From the NCBI GenBank assembly GCA_012932295.1, contig JAAONU010000004.1, positions 10,416,630-10,480,629 on the forward strand: a DNA stretch of 64,000 nt, given 5' to 3'. The position numbers were made by a program, and so were the translations under genes. This stretch comes from Cyclina sinensis. Lineage: Eukaryota; Mollusca; Bivalvia; Venerida; Veneridae. A model generated the notes under the pieces. It did no database searches. It was not told where the DNA came from and saw only the letters and a list, made by a program, of their open reading frames with translations. Of the stretch, positions 38,901 to 49,435 are shown piece after piece (the stretch's first letter is position 1; the number at the start of each line of letters is the position of its first letter).

Positions 38901-41900
38901 CAAGGCCTAGAATTTTATAATTTGGTATGAAGCAAGCTTTATCAAGCTTTTTGAAATTATTAGATTAGGTTAAAGGTCATGGAGGCTAAAAATAGATTTA
39001 TCTACTGTACCTCCTAGAGCCTTCATTTATAGACCAATATCTTTGATATTTAGTATATAGGTTCCTTGCATGGACGTCTACCTATGGGAAGGGTTTGAGG
39101 TCACTGGGTCAAGGTCAAGGTCACCATAGCTTATGATAGATATTTCTACTTTCTGTCATAGAGCCTTTATTTATTGACTGATATTTTACATATTTGGTTT
39201 GTAGGCACTTACATATTTTCAATTAAAAAATGAAATACTTCTTAACAGCAAACCTACAGCCAAAGTACTCAGGTGAGCAATCCAGGGCCATCATGGCCCT
39301 CTTGTTTAAAGAATCTCATTTTACATTGTGCCTCATTTATTCATGGCCAACACTGCAATTACTAAAGAATGTTTTCATAGTGAACCATAGTCTTAGTTAT
39401 ATTTCAGTTGTACAGATGGTAAAAAGATGTAAGCAAGTTATATTCCAATTGTACATACATGTAGGTTAAAAAATGTAAGCAACATATTATATGTTGTTGT
39501 TTTTTTTTTCCAGCAAATATTGTGACACACTGTACTATGATGTAACGCAGATGGAGGACTTTGATTTGGTATGTTGTACTGAATATTTTATTGATAAGAG
39601 TATGAAAGACTAGTCCTGTATCACCTGAACAGATATTCTGCTTGAAGCCTTGACATTACAGGTGTATTTCTATGTGTCAGGAGCATTGTTGCAAGATGAG
39701 TTTGAGCAGTCTTTGATATGTATTAACCCTGACCATGCTAAATATCTAAAATGGACTTGTCCATCTTCCAATTTGGTCAGATCCATTATTTGTTTATGGG
39801 GGTGCTTATTGAAAATTGACTGAAATGGCGAATAGTACAAACCATGATTAGACTGTGCAGATGTGCAGGCTGATCTTGGTCCGCACTGGTTGCAAAGGCA
39901 GAGTTAGTTACCTCCAGCAGGGTAAGGGTTAATATTTTTGAATATTTGTTAGAGATATAGATATATGTTTTGTACCTACAATCATTGTTTGGAGGTACTT
40001 AGCATCTGCTTAATTTTGATGTGAGTGTATACTTGCTAGCAACATTATTCTCCATGAATTTTTAACATGGTTTTCAAGACTTATCAAGTATTCCTAGACT
40101 TAAAATAATTCCATTTTTTTATTGTATAAAATATCTTAATATTCAGAAATATACATGTACATGTACACTCAAGCATTGTTTTGATTGATTGAAGGACAGA
40201 GCTTGGTGAAAAGGAATAGAATTAGAGATAGAAGGCAGATAACTGTGTGTGTGTGTGTCTGAACACTTTCAGATCTGAAAATCTGTTTATACAATAATGC
40301 GTTCAGAGCCTTTTTCATCCAATTTTATAGCTGGTATTAGATCGAATTTCCAATGGCAAAAAGTGTCTCTTTTTCCTAGTCATAAAAAGAAAGTTCCAAC
40401 AGCAAGCCATAAAAATACTTGTAAAAAAATCAAAACCTTTTTGTAAAGGAAATGCTAGCATCTTACACATCATATCTGCCCAAAACAATTTTTAGAGCAT
40501 AAACTGAGTAAAAATTGTAGATAAATTTCACAAAGTTGCCGGAAAAAAAAATCCCGAAATGTGACAAGTTGTCATGAAATTCCCAATGCCTGGTCTGTGG
40601 CTCATATTCCAAAAATGATGGGAAAGAAGCCTTAGCATATAGAGTGAAATACAGCCGCAGATAGATGATTTATTTAATGGTATAAAACACTTGTTACTAT
40701 ATTACTACATTAAATGTAAAACTAAAGTACTAATATGTACTACAGTAAGATTTTTGTTCCTGAAGTATAGTTAGTATGCATGTAATATATAAGTTTAAAT
40801 TTTTATACATGAACACTAAATATATTTTATAAATAATGTATTGAGCATATTATATAATATATTTTGATTTCTGTTGAACAAAATAGCTGGCCATGGACTT
40901 GGAAAGTATGGACTTGATCTCAGCAAGGTTTGCTGAGGGTGTGAAGTTTATGGACTGGCGTTTGGAGAAGGAAGAACAATGGAGCATGTACAGGGTCTAG
41001 TAAGTTCTGCAAATACTTCTGTCATACATTGTATATATAATATGGTATATTTCACATCTCTGTGCAGTCTGAATATGACCTCTTTGAAAAAACCAAAAAA
41101 CAAAATATAAACAGATTTATTTTGGTCTATGCGTATTATTTCAGCAAAAAAGCACGTCTTACATAAAGGCTGAAGGGTATTCTATGTAGTCGGTATTGAG
41201 TTATTGCCCTTGTACTAAGGCTGTTCAGTTGTTATAATTTGTTCACCCTAGATAGGTGACCTGAACATACGGTAGAATTTTAGGTCTGTTCAGACTTAAA
41301 ATGTTAAAATTAAGCCAGTCAATGTATGGCAGTTGTGACTGAGATAAAATCCATGATTTCTCAGCTAATGTTTTTTGGAATGTCTTAGCCACCATATTTG
41401 ACTCGGATGGCAGGGTTGTTTTTCCTTAAATAATTGAGGCCAATAATGGGCGGCTTCCCAGTTGAAAAAAAAAAAACAACTCATTTTTTCCCAATTTTAG
41501 CTAACTTCCAAAAAAATATTGTCTTGTGTACATTCTTGAGAATTTCACTGACCACTCAACAATTGGATGTTCTAATGAAGGTCAATGCCTACACTTCATG
41601 TGAAGATTGTTGACCTCTTTAAGGCCTAAGTCTTTAAGGATAGACAGCAGCCTTTGTAATAAATGTGACAATGTGGTACTGAATGAATTTAATATAGTTC
41701 TTAATATATACTTTTTGATTGTTGTTTAAACATCATTCCACTTTTTCCCATTTTGATAAAATATTGCGCTTGAATTTCCTAAAATGAAAGGCTAATGCCT
41801 CTTCCAAGTGTCTGAAAAGAGGCCCTGGATGGTGTTAAGTTGAGATAAGTCTTAAGCCTATGTAGTCGTGTATAATATTCTAAAACTCTTGGTTAATTTG

Positions 41901-43643
41901 ATTATTTGCAGTAAGAATATCTAAGCTATGAAAACAAACAGAAGTATTGAACTTTAAGAGTTTGATTCAACAAACTCAATCCTGCACCTGAAATAAGGTA
42001 CCATAAAAGCTTTTGTTTAGCTTTGGAAACTCATGACTTTCAGTCATATAAGGACTGAAAGTTCTCTAAATCATATAGGGGCTTATAGTTCTGATATTAT
42101 ACAAATTCTTTCTACTGTTTTTTTCAGTGTGAGTGATAAAAAGAGAGTTAACCTTGCTCTAAAGTGGAGACTTCCCTATAATTGTCCAGAACTGACCCTT
42201 AGTGGAGAAGAGCTTGTGATGATGTTCAGCATACTGGAGAGGGTATTTATACTTTTTTACTTTTGAGCTCAGATTGTTGTCCAGCCCACTTGCGGATAGC
42301 TCGACATAGTCGTCACATTTGGTACTGCAGTTTGGTGCATGTACGTGCGTGCGTACATCATGAATGCCTTGTCTGGGTCACAACTTCTCTGTGCATAGAA
42401 GGATTTTGAAATACCTTGGCACATTTGTTCTCCTTGATGAGACGGTGTGTCATGTGCAAGACCCCAAGACCCAAATTCCCAGCTCAAAGGTCAAGGTCAC
42501 AGTGCCAGGTCAAATGTCAAAAATTTTGATGATAGATCCTGTCTGGGCCATAACTTCTTTCTGCATGGAAGGATTTTAAAATACCTTGGCACATTTGTTT
42601 ACCTTGATGAGGTGGTTTGTTGCGTGCAAGACCCAGATTCCTAGCTCAGAGGTCAAGGTCACAGTGACAGCTCAAAGGTCCAAAATGTTGATGATAGACC
42701 TTGTTTGGGCCATTTCTTCTCCATGCATGGAAGAATTTCAAAATACCGTAATATATTTGTTATGCTCCCTGAAAGAGACATGATATAGGCCTGCCTTGTC
42801 CTTCCATCATCATCTTCCCACAGTTTCCATTTCACTGTCCCATCCCCATAGGTGGCTTTCCATTGGCAGGCTCGACATGCTGCCCATGGGCATTCTAGTT
42901 TCTTAAGTTATAATACATCTTAACTTATAAAGAGCTTAGCCGAGTCAAGCTAAAGCTTTTAGCTTATCTGAATTTCTAAGCCTTATAGCCTGTTTGAGCT
43001 TTTAATAAACTTAAGCTCAATTGAGCTCTAAATCTCTTTACATTAACAGATGATGTTGAGCATACTAGAGAAATTGTGGTGCTGTCCTTTCATAACAAGA
43101 ATTTTTAAGCTCATTGAAGTACAGTGAGCTTATAATAGATCTAAACTTCCAAAGCTCTTAAGATAGAACATAGTTAAATTATCAGTTTAGCTTAATTTTT
43201 TAAGCTTACTATCTTCTTGAGGATTTTACACTCCAAGCTCTTAAAGCTCTTACCACAACTGAGGTTTTAAAGCTTAGCTTACCTTTAGCTTTAGTTATAA
43301 AAGAGACATGATGCATATTTGCCTTTAAATTGATCAGATGAACTTTTAAAGGTGAGAAGTTTTGTTGCGTTTTTAATCATAGTAAAATTTCTATTACTTT
43401 CCATTATGATTTAGATTGTTTCAGTATATTTTGGACTTCTATCATGGAAATAAATCCTTGTTAATTAATTTTGTTTCTGTCTTATAGTTCCCCCAGCTCA
43501 CTTATTCTCCATCTTACTGGCATGACAAGGACGGTAACTTCATTGCCAATCCAGAACTCGGAGATGTCACCCCACTTAGTCTCATGAGCGAGACACCACT
43601 TGGGCAAAGCTTGAAACAGACAAAGAAAATTGCATCAGCTTGA
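32953..43643 (+). CDS. NDUFA10: NADH dehydrogenase 1 alpha subcomplex subunit 10 (42 kDa)
   Basis: Accessory subunit of mitochondrial complex I on the matrix side, with a deoxynucleoside-kinase fold. Eight exons: 32953-33475, 35273-35359, 35863-35981, 36637-36725, 39514-39568, 40887-40999, 42128-42242, 43488-43643. Phases agree and the total is 1,257 nt (418 aa). The first ~40 residues are Arg/Ser-rich without acidic residues, fitting a mitochondrial presequence. A P-loop EGPPCVGKS lies at about 78-86. TGQGVVLENSVWSDACYAMN spans the exon 1/2 join. PHLIIHLDAPSSLVVQRM, SYFDGLRDKFVNTYIPHMSK and, near the end, FPQLTYSPSYWHDKDGNFI follow in family order. The gene looks intact. Intron 4 holds a 2.15-kb repeat; intron 7 holds a repeat and an echo of exon 7. 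Confidence 0.95.
37154..39307 (+). mobile_element. Full-length AGCTCACCTGAGC-family repeat, ~166-bp units
   Basis: Left hairpin end TTTAGCTCACCTGAGCAC..GTGCTCAAGGTGAGCT, then a GTGCGTGCGTGCG tract. About ten direct units of roughly 166 bp follow (GCCTAGAGTTTAGATATTTGG at about 37,600, 37,766, 37,932), and the right end is CAGGTGAGCAATCC..CATGGCCCTCTTG. It is the largest copy in the window, wholly inside NDUFA10 intron 4. It has no coding capacity; the ORFs in it are repeat read-through. Confidence 0.85.
39817..39935 (-). repeat. Short dispersed repeat, reverse copy of 18,672-18,790
   Basis: Contains GACTGTGCAGATGTGCAGGC and TCTTGGTCCGCACTGG and ends GGGTAAGGGTTAAT, the complement of the copy in DCTN2. 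Confidence 0.6.
42270..42900 (+). repeat. Dispersed repeat with ~180-bp units in NDUFA10 intron 7
   Basis: Two to three direct units (ATACCTTGGCACATTTGTT at about 42,410 and 42,590) carry CAAGGTCACAGTG and GGGCCATAACTTCT words. It is preceded by GTACGTGCGTGCGTAC and ends near CCCATGGGCATTCTAG. Small ORFs are repeat read-through. Confidence 0.7.
42932..43291. other. AGCT-saturated intronic tract
   Basis: I count 17 AGCT tetramers in about 360 bp, mostly as AAGCTT, GAGCTT or AAGCTC, with irregular spacing. About 1-2 would be expected in DNA of this composition. Similar GAAAGAGACATGAT words lie at about 42,771 and 43,299, one just left and one just right of the tract. Function unknown. Confidence 0.7.
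43050..43071 (+). repeat. Echo of NDUFA10 exon 7 end
   Basis: 22 bases match 42,219-42,240, the last coding bases of exon 7, with two differences. The echo is preceded by CATTAACAG, a usable splice acceptor, but is not followed by a matching donor. It lies in intron 7, about 830 bp downstream of the exon. Confidence 0.6.
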
Positions 43644-44121
43644 TTGCAAACATTGTTAGGCATTTTAAATTATTTAAGAAAAGAATTACAAACATTTGCG
43701 CTGTAGAAAGTTGATTTTTCTGTGAAGATTAACACGATTTCAAGACTGTATGGTGTGTTTGGAAAAGGAATGTAATGCTTTTGTAGTATTTCATTGAAGT
43801 AAAAGATATTGTTAAAATTATTACCAGTTGGTTTGTTTTTGTCTTGTGAACACCTGACTTTTAAAATACAACTTTTCATAAGGACAAACATTAGACATGT
43901 TACTTTAGCCTGCACTCCTGTTTTAGGTTTTGTAAGCATTTGTCAGCTGATGTATATTGAAGGAACTGAGGCTTCAGTAAATTATACAGAAATTTTTCAT
44001 TCCTTTTTGTTCATTATTTCTAACTCAAATCATTTTTCTTGTGATAATTTCACCCATTTACAATTTTATCTGTTTATCTTTTTTACCTTGATAAGAAAAA
44101 GTTAAAAATTCAATTTCTTTT

Positions 44122-44127
44122 AATAAA
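44122..44127 (+). promoter_or_regulatory. Candidate poly(A) signal, NDUFA10
   Basis: AATAAA about 480 nt after the NDUFA10 stop, at the end of an AT-rich stretch with no element. Confidence 0.5.
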
Positions 44128-44164
44128 CTTCTTTTAAGATTACCACTTCACAGCACACACTGAC

Positions 44165-44325
44165 ATTATATAAATAACACATGGTTCTCAAGGTGATAGT
44201 GGATATTGTCAACCCAGTAACTGGTATATTACCCTGAGGTGCAGCTGATGGGTAATATGCCAGTTCAAAGGTTGGCAAATATCCACTATAACCCCGACAG
44301 CCATGTGTTAATTTATTAAAACGAA
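44165..44325. mobile_element. Palindromic MITE-like hairpin
   Basis: Left arm ACACATGGTTCTCAAGG..ATAGTGGATATTGTCAACCC..AACTGGTATATTACCC pairs with the right arm GGGTAATATGCCAGTT..GGTTGGCAAATATCCACTAT..AGCCATGTGTT. The arms are about 65 bp with a loop of about 15 bp. No coding content. Confidence 0.8.
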
Positions 44326-45097
44326 AAATCTTGAAAATCTTGTAACTACTGTCTTTGGTAATGCGCTTAATATTTACTAAAAATAGAATAATCAGTCCAG
44401 GGGAGTTAACTAGTACAATACTGAGTATGGAGGTATGTAGGAGTTACGGGCCGCAGGGTGATATAAGAAATATCTCCCAGGGAATATTCTCTATGGGGAT
44501 GATGTTCGATCAGAACACATTATAGTTCTATGGGATTTCTACATTGAAGGATATATTGAGGTATAATAAATAAACACATCGCTATACTGGAAACAAAAAT
44601 TGTGAGCTTGGTACCAGTAATGCATATTTGGCTATTCTCTCATTTATTGGTGCCAGAAAAGCTGAGTTTTTAGGTCTTCATTAATTTAATGTCAGGAAAG
44701 GTGAGCTCATTAATTTGCTGTTATCAATTTAAAGATGTGTTTCTAAGGGTGAGTCTGAAATAAAAGTGATGGTTTGCATCAAGTTTAAGCTTAAAAAAAA
44801 AGAACAAACTAAAATAACTTTTAAACATTGATATTCAATTACAACATTGAAATATCCTGTTAAACATTAAAAGATGAAAATGTAAGAAAATCCATGTAAG
44901 AAGTTTCTTAGAAGACTTAAAAATGTATGTACTCCTGATGGAATCACTGTTGGAGTTTTTCATAATTTCTGCGGCGACAGATATAGAAACATCCTTGCTG
45001 AAATAAAAGAAAAAAGTGGCCACAATGCTATTCTCTTAATGATTTCTAAAATTCTTAGGTACCCTTTCTAGACCTGCTGTAATAAAGAGTAAAACAA
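44326..45097. other. Intergenic, nothing recognised
   Basis: AT-rich DNA downstream of NDUFA10 with no supported gene. Confidence 0.5.
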
Positions 45098-46352
45098 AAA
45101 AGAGGGTCATGATGGCCCTAAATCGCTCATCTGAGAACCATTGCTCAGGGGCCATTACTCTGGCACCCACCATTGGATCAGGTTGGTTCAGGAAAAGAAA
45201 GGAGATCTGTTGTTAAAAAGAATTGTGAAAGATTGGTTGAAATTGAATTGAACATGAGCATAACACTGTGACATAAGGTAGAAAAATCTAGCTTAACCCC
45301 AGTGACCTCACACCCCACCCAGTGGTAGAGGTCCATGCAAAGTTACTACATATTAAATTTCTAAGATACTTGTCAATTATTGACGGCTCCATTACATAAA
45401 GTAGAAAAATCTGTTTTTAACCTTCTTGACCTTGACACCAGTAAATCGTAGAAGTTCATGAAAAGTGCATAAAACCAAATACCTAAAATATTGGTCAATA
45501 AATAAAGGCTTTATGACAGAAAGTAGAAAAATATTTTAGCCTCGGTGATCTTGACCTTGACACAGTGACCTCAGACCCCCACTAAGGGTAGAGGTCCATG
45601 CAAGGAACCTTCATACCAAATATATAAGATATTTGTCTACTATGGTCTTAGGTTCCTGACAATAAGATTTTTAAATTGACCCCAAGTTCATTGTTGAAAA
45701 ATATTTGGTAGAGGTCCACTAGGCAACGATGCATACCAAATATCTAAACTCAAGACGTTTTGGTTTCTGACAACTTAAAAAAATCCTATGTTAGTCTGTA
45801 CAAAGTACATGTATGCCTGTATTAAGGACCATAACTCTGGAGCCCGTGATGGATCCAGCCATTTTAAGAAAGAAACCAAGATCTTGTGCTGGTAAATGTT
45901 TTGCATAATTTTGGTTTAAATGAGATAAAAAATGAAACCATTACAATGCAGACAAGCAAAATATATATCGGTTTTGTCCCTATCAGGAGCAATAACTCCA
46001 TAATGTATGATGGGAGCAGGCGGCTTCAAGAAAGGAATAAAGGTACTGGTGTTACAAGTTCTGTGCAAGTTTGATTCAGATCAAATCAGAACTGAAACTT
46101 CTATCATGCAGACAAGGCAAACCATGCCTGTTTTGGACCTTACAGGGGTCATAACTCTGTAATTCATGACGGGATGAGGTGGCTTCAAGAAAGGAACAGA
46201 GTTCTACTGGTGATACAAGTTCTGTGCAAGTTTAGTTCAAATCAAAAACAAATCTTATGTTGTGCAGACAAAAAATTGTTGACGCACGAACGACAGCCAT
46301 CAGGCAGTTACAATAGCTCGCCAGGACCACAAAGTGGTCAGGTGAGCTAAAA
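45098..46352 (-). mobile_element. AGCTCACCTGAGC-family repeat, reverse orientation
   Basis: It starts AGAGGGTCATGATGGCCC..CGCTCATCTGAG (complement of the family right end). It ends AATAGCTCGCCAGGACCAC..GTGGTCAGGTGAGCTAAAAA (complement of the left-end hairpin). Internal units carry GGTAGAGGTCCATGCAA and CTTGACCTTGACAC words. Confidence 0.8.
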
Positions 46353-46744
46353 ATAAAGTAACTTCCGTTTTGGGAAAAAAAAGTATTTATAATACAACTT
46401 TTTGTAAACCAATGATTTTTTAAAGCAGTGAGCTTGACTTTGCTACTTTCAGTTCTGAGCTACTGACTTTCTTGTTCAAATATAAGAAAATTAGTCACTA
46501 AAATGATTATGAAAGATCCTCAAATATTGTACCTTTATATGATAAGGGAGACTACACCAGAACGAACTGTTTGGAATTATTTCCCTTCCTGAAGCCTTCC
46601 TTATGAACTTGTTTACCGCAACTCCAATTGTGAAATAAAGCAGGATTAAACCAGTTGCCCTGGAAAATATAGGTCATAATTATTTCATCTTGTGCAGTAT
46701 GCAAATTAGCATATAAAAAGCCAGGATATTTCACCCGTAACACG

Positions 46745-46985
46745 GTGGATTTGTTATCAAGGGGTCGCAAGTTCTAGCCCCACTCCTTTACTAACGTTAC
46801 TTATTTCTCTCGGATAAGACGTTAAACCGAGATCCCATATATTAGTCCATGAAAAAGAACCAGGATGTCTCTTGAAAAGAATGCTTCCTATATCTTGCAT
46901 CATCCCCATCAATCTAGAAGGGGGCGTCGGAAATGCGAAAACCTGGTGCCGAAGATAAATAAAGTCAAATAGACAGCTGGACAAC
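46745..46985 (+). mobile_element. SINE, same body as 26,672-26,940
   Basis: A B-box-like GGTCGCAAGTTCTAGCC is followed by TCTCGGATAAGACGTTAAAC, AGGGGGCGTCGG and AAGATAAATAAAGTCAAATAG. The 75-codon minus-strand ORF here is the SINE read backwards. Confidence 0.75.
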
Positions 46986-47893
46986 CCCTGTTTTATTGCA
47001 TTACTGATTGTAACACTGATTTTTGTGTAATGAGCAGAACATTACACCATTTCATTTATTAGAATGTAATAGTATTTTTTACGCTACTTTGCTTATCAGT
47101 TGTAAAATGACCATCAACTCTTCTATATTACCGTTGTATGCAGGCCTTGTAAATAAGGTACATAAGAAATAGGATTTAAACCCCAAACTCAAACAAACCA
47201 GGTACCGTAAATAAGCACTTCACATAATATGGTTTGAATTTCCCTACCCGATAAGTATCCAGTAACCAAGACCTAGCGTATAAGATGAGTGTTGCACAAT
47301 TACACCGTTAGCATCACATCTGTCCCCGCATGCGCATGCGCTGTACATTGTTAAAATCTGGAAATTCAAACAGAGGTTTTTATTTTAACGACCCTTTAAT
47401 AATCTTTAATAGAACTTTTCTTTCTAAAACAAATGTGCTTCTTTAATTCATAACACTTAGACTCTTTCCGTATCTACTCCTTGATATGGTCTTTCTTACA
47501 TTCAAGGTAGTCCAAACATTCAAATGTACACCATGTATTTGAAGATATGTTTAATCTTGGTCAATCTATTTCCTATGTACGCAAAATACACCCCTAATCC
47601 TCCAACATCCCACACAAAAATGCATATGCTACGCAAAATACACCCCCCAACCTCCCACATCCCACACAAAAATGCATATGCTACATCTTTCCATGAAGGA
47701 CTTGCATTTAAGTAAAAAAAGTGAGTATGATTTTATTCCATCACAAATCTTCACAATTATAATTATGGTGTAACGGACTGCAGAGATTGCTACAAACGTT
47801 GTAGTCAAGGATAGAACAAATTTTCGTCACATTGTATTTTTAAAACGGAGAAATCTTACTATTTCCACCGTCTGAGCTGATAGCAGAACTTAC
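46986..47893. other. Region downstream of the interrupted receptor-like gene
   Basis: I looked here on the minus strand for the missing transmembrane and tail exons of the receptor-like paralogue and found none. Positions about 47,575-47,690 are a two-copy tandem repeat (AACCTCCCACATCCCACAC and ATGCATATGCTAC words, period about 56 bp). A GCATGCGCATGCGC palindrome lies at about 47,330. Confidence 0.5.
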
Positions 47894-48071
47894 ATATAAA
47901 TTTTCACTTTGGGTTCCATTTGGGTAGAACTGTGGTGGCCCGGGATTCGGATTGTTGTCGCACATCAAATATACAAATGTGTGACTGCAAAATATATGAT
48001 AATATTTTGACCGACACATCGTCATTTATGTTTCGTCAAAAATAATACACTGAAAACGTAGGATACATACA

Positions 48072-48233
48072 GCAGTGCCGTAGCTACATTGAGGCATTTT
48101 GGTGGTGGTTGGGGGGGGGGGGGGGATATACCATTTTCGAAAGCTCTAAAAAATCAGGGGTGCATGCCCCTGACACCCCCGGACACGTTCTGCCTCAGTG
48201 TTTTTTTTTTTCAGGTCCGGCTACGGCACTCTA
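48072..48233. mobile_element. Short TIR element, AGTGCCGTAGC ends
   Basis: AGTGCCGTAGCTAC at the left is inverted as GGCTACGGCACT at the right. The body of about 160 bp has a poly-G run and the palindromic GGGGTGCATGCCCCTGACACCCC. It lies in an intron of the receptor-like paralogue. The 68-codon ORF across it is not a gene. Confidence 0.7.
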
Positions 48234-49059
48234 CAGGCATCGGACCTTTGTGTCTAAATTTTTGAGAATAGGAAATTTCAACCAGTGTTTACTTTTAGAA
48301 GTCAATTCAAAATAGTTGTATGCGGGCAATCCCTTTGCCTACCGCCTCGCGTACAGACAGAGGTATTAAACTAGATTTTCGAAAGTTATACATGTACACT
48401 ACGTCGAATGAATACGTTTGTTTGAATCCTTATAAGGAAAATTCAAAAGATTGTGCGTTTCACATAACATGAAACAAAATTCTGGCTGAAGAATAAGATA
48501 GCTGTGTTAGTAACTTACATATTGCCGAGCATGCCGGCGGTGTATCCTATGACCGTATCTCCTGTGAGCTCGTCATAAGTGAACTGGGGCATTTCTGCTG
48601 CGCCCGTCATTTCCGTCTTTCCGGTGGCTCGGTCTTTTCGACACACCTGAGTGTGTTTGATTAAAAAATACATGTTTCATATGATGTACATAAACGAATG
48701 CTTTATGACATTGTTACAGCTTTCTTGACTGAAAATCTCTTGAATATGTCAATGTCCTGATGTAGAGCAGTTTCCTTTTTTTACGATGTTACTGTATAGC
48801 TATCGTTAATATTAGATGGGTTCACAATTAGCATACCGTTCATTGATAGTACAAATGTACCCCAAACATGTTCTTTTCCGAGATACACATACATTAAGAT
48901 AGATGAGTTTGAGATATACAATTTTAGAAGAGACACAAAGTAACAGTGTACTTACTGCAGCGTTTACACAACTAAATTCTGTAAACGGTCCACATGGGTT
49001 ATACGAGTATAGATACCCGTCTTTTGATGGAACGTCCTTGAACCTGAAAAGTAGAGCTC

Positions 49060-49280
49060 CTTACTATTTTATTACTTTTATAATTACTAATTTTATTATT
49101 TTTATAATTACTAATTTTATTAATTTTATGATTACTAATTTTATTACTTTTATGATTACTATTTTTATTACTTTTATAATTACTAATTTTATTATTTTTA
49201 TAATTACTAATTTTTATTACTTTTATGATTACTAACTTTATTACTTTTATAATTACTATTATTACTATTACCATTGTATA
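49060..49280. repeat. AT-rich minisatellite
   Basis: Irregular tandem units of ATTACTAATTTTATTACTTT type, about 20-30 bp each. It lies in intron 1 of the minus-strand receptor-like gene. ORFs on both strands are artefacts. Confidence 0.85.
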
Positions 49281-49426
49281 AAGCCTATTTCTTGTTATAC
49301 CTATAAAGGAATTAGCTGTAGGCTTTTAAAAAATGCAGGGACAATCAATGTATGAATAGTGTGAAATTGAATGAGTAGTGTACAAAGAGAAATCTACCTT
49401 GGCGATCCGTCTTTATTTCCCAGGCT

Positions 49427-49435
49427 TGTTAAATC
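49427..49435. repeat. Target-site duplication, left copy
   Basis: TGTTAAATC directly left of the foldback element, identical to 53,140-53,148. Confidence 0.9.

Noticed and set aside
47325..47345. NRF1-like GCGCATGCGC site
   Set aside because: One short palindrome far from any supported start codon; no evidence of a promoter here.
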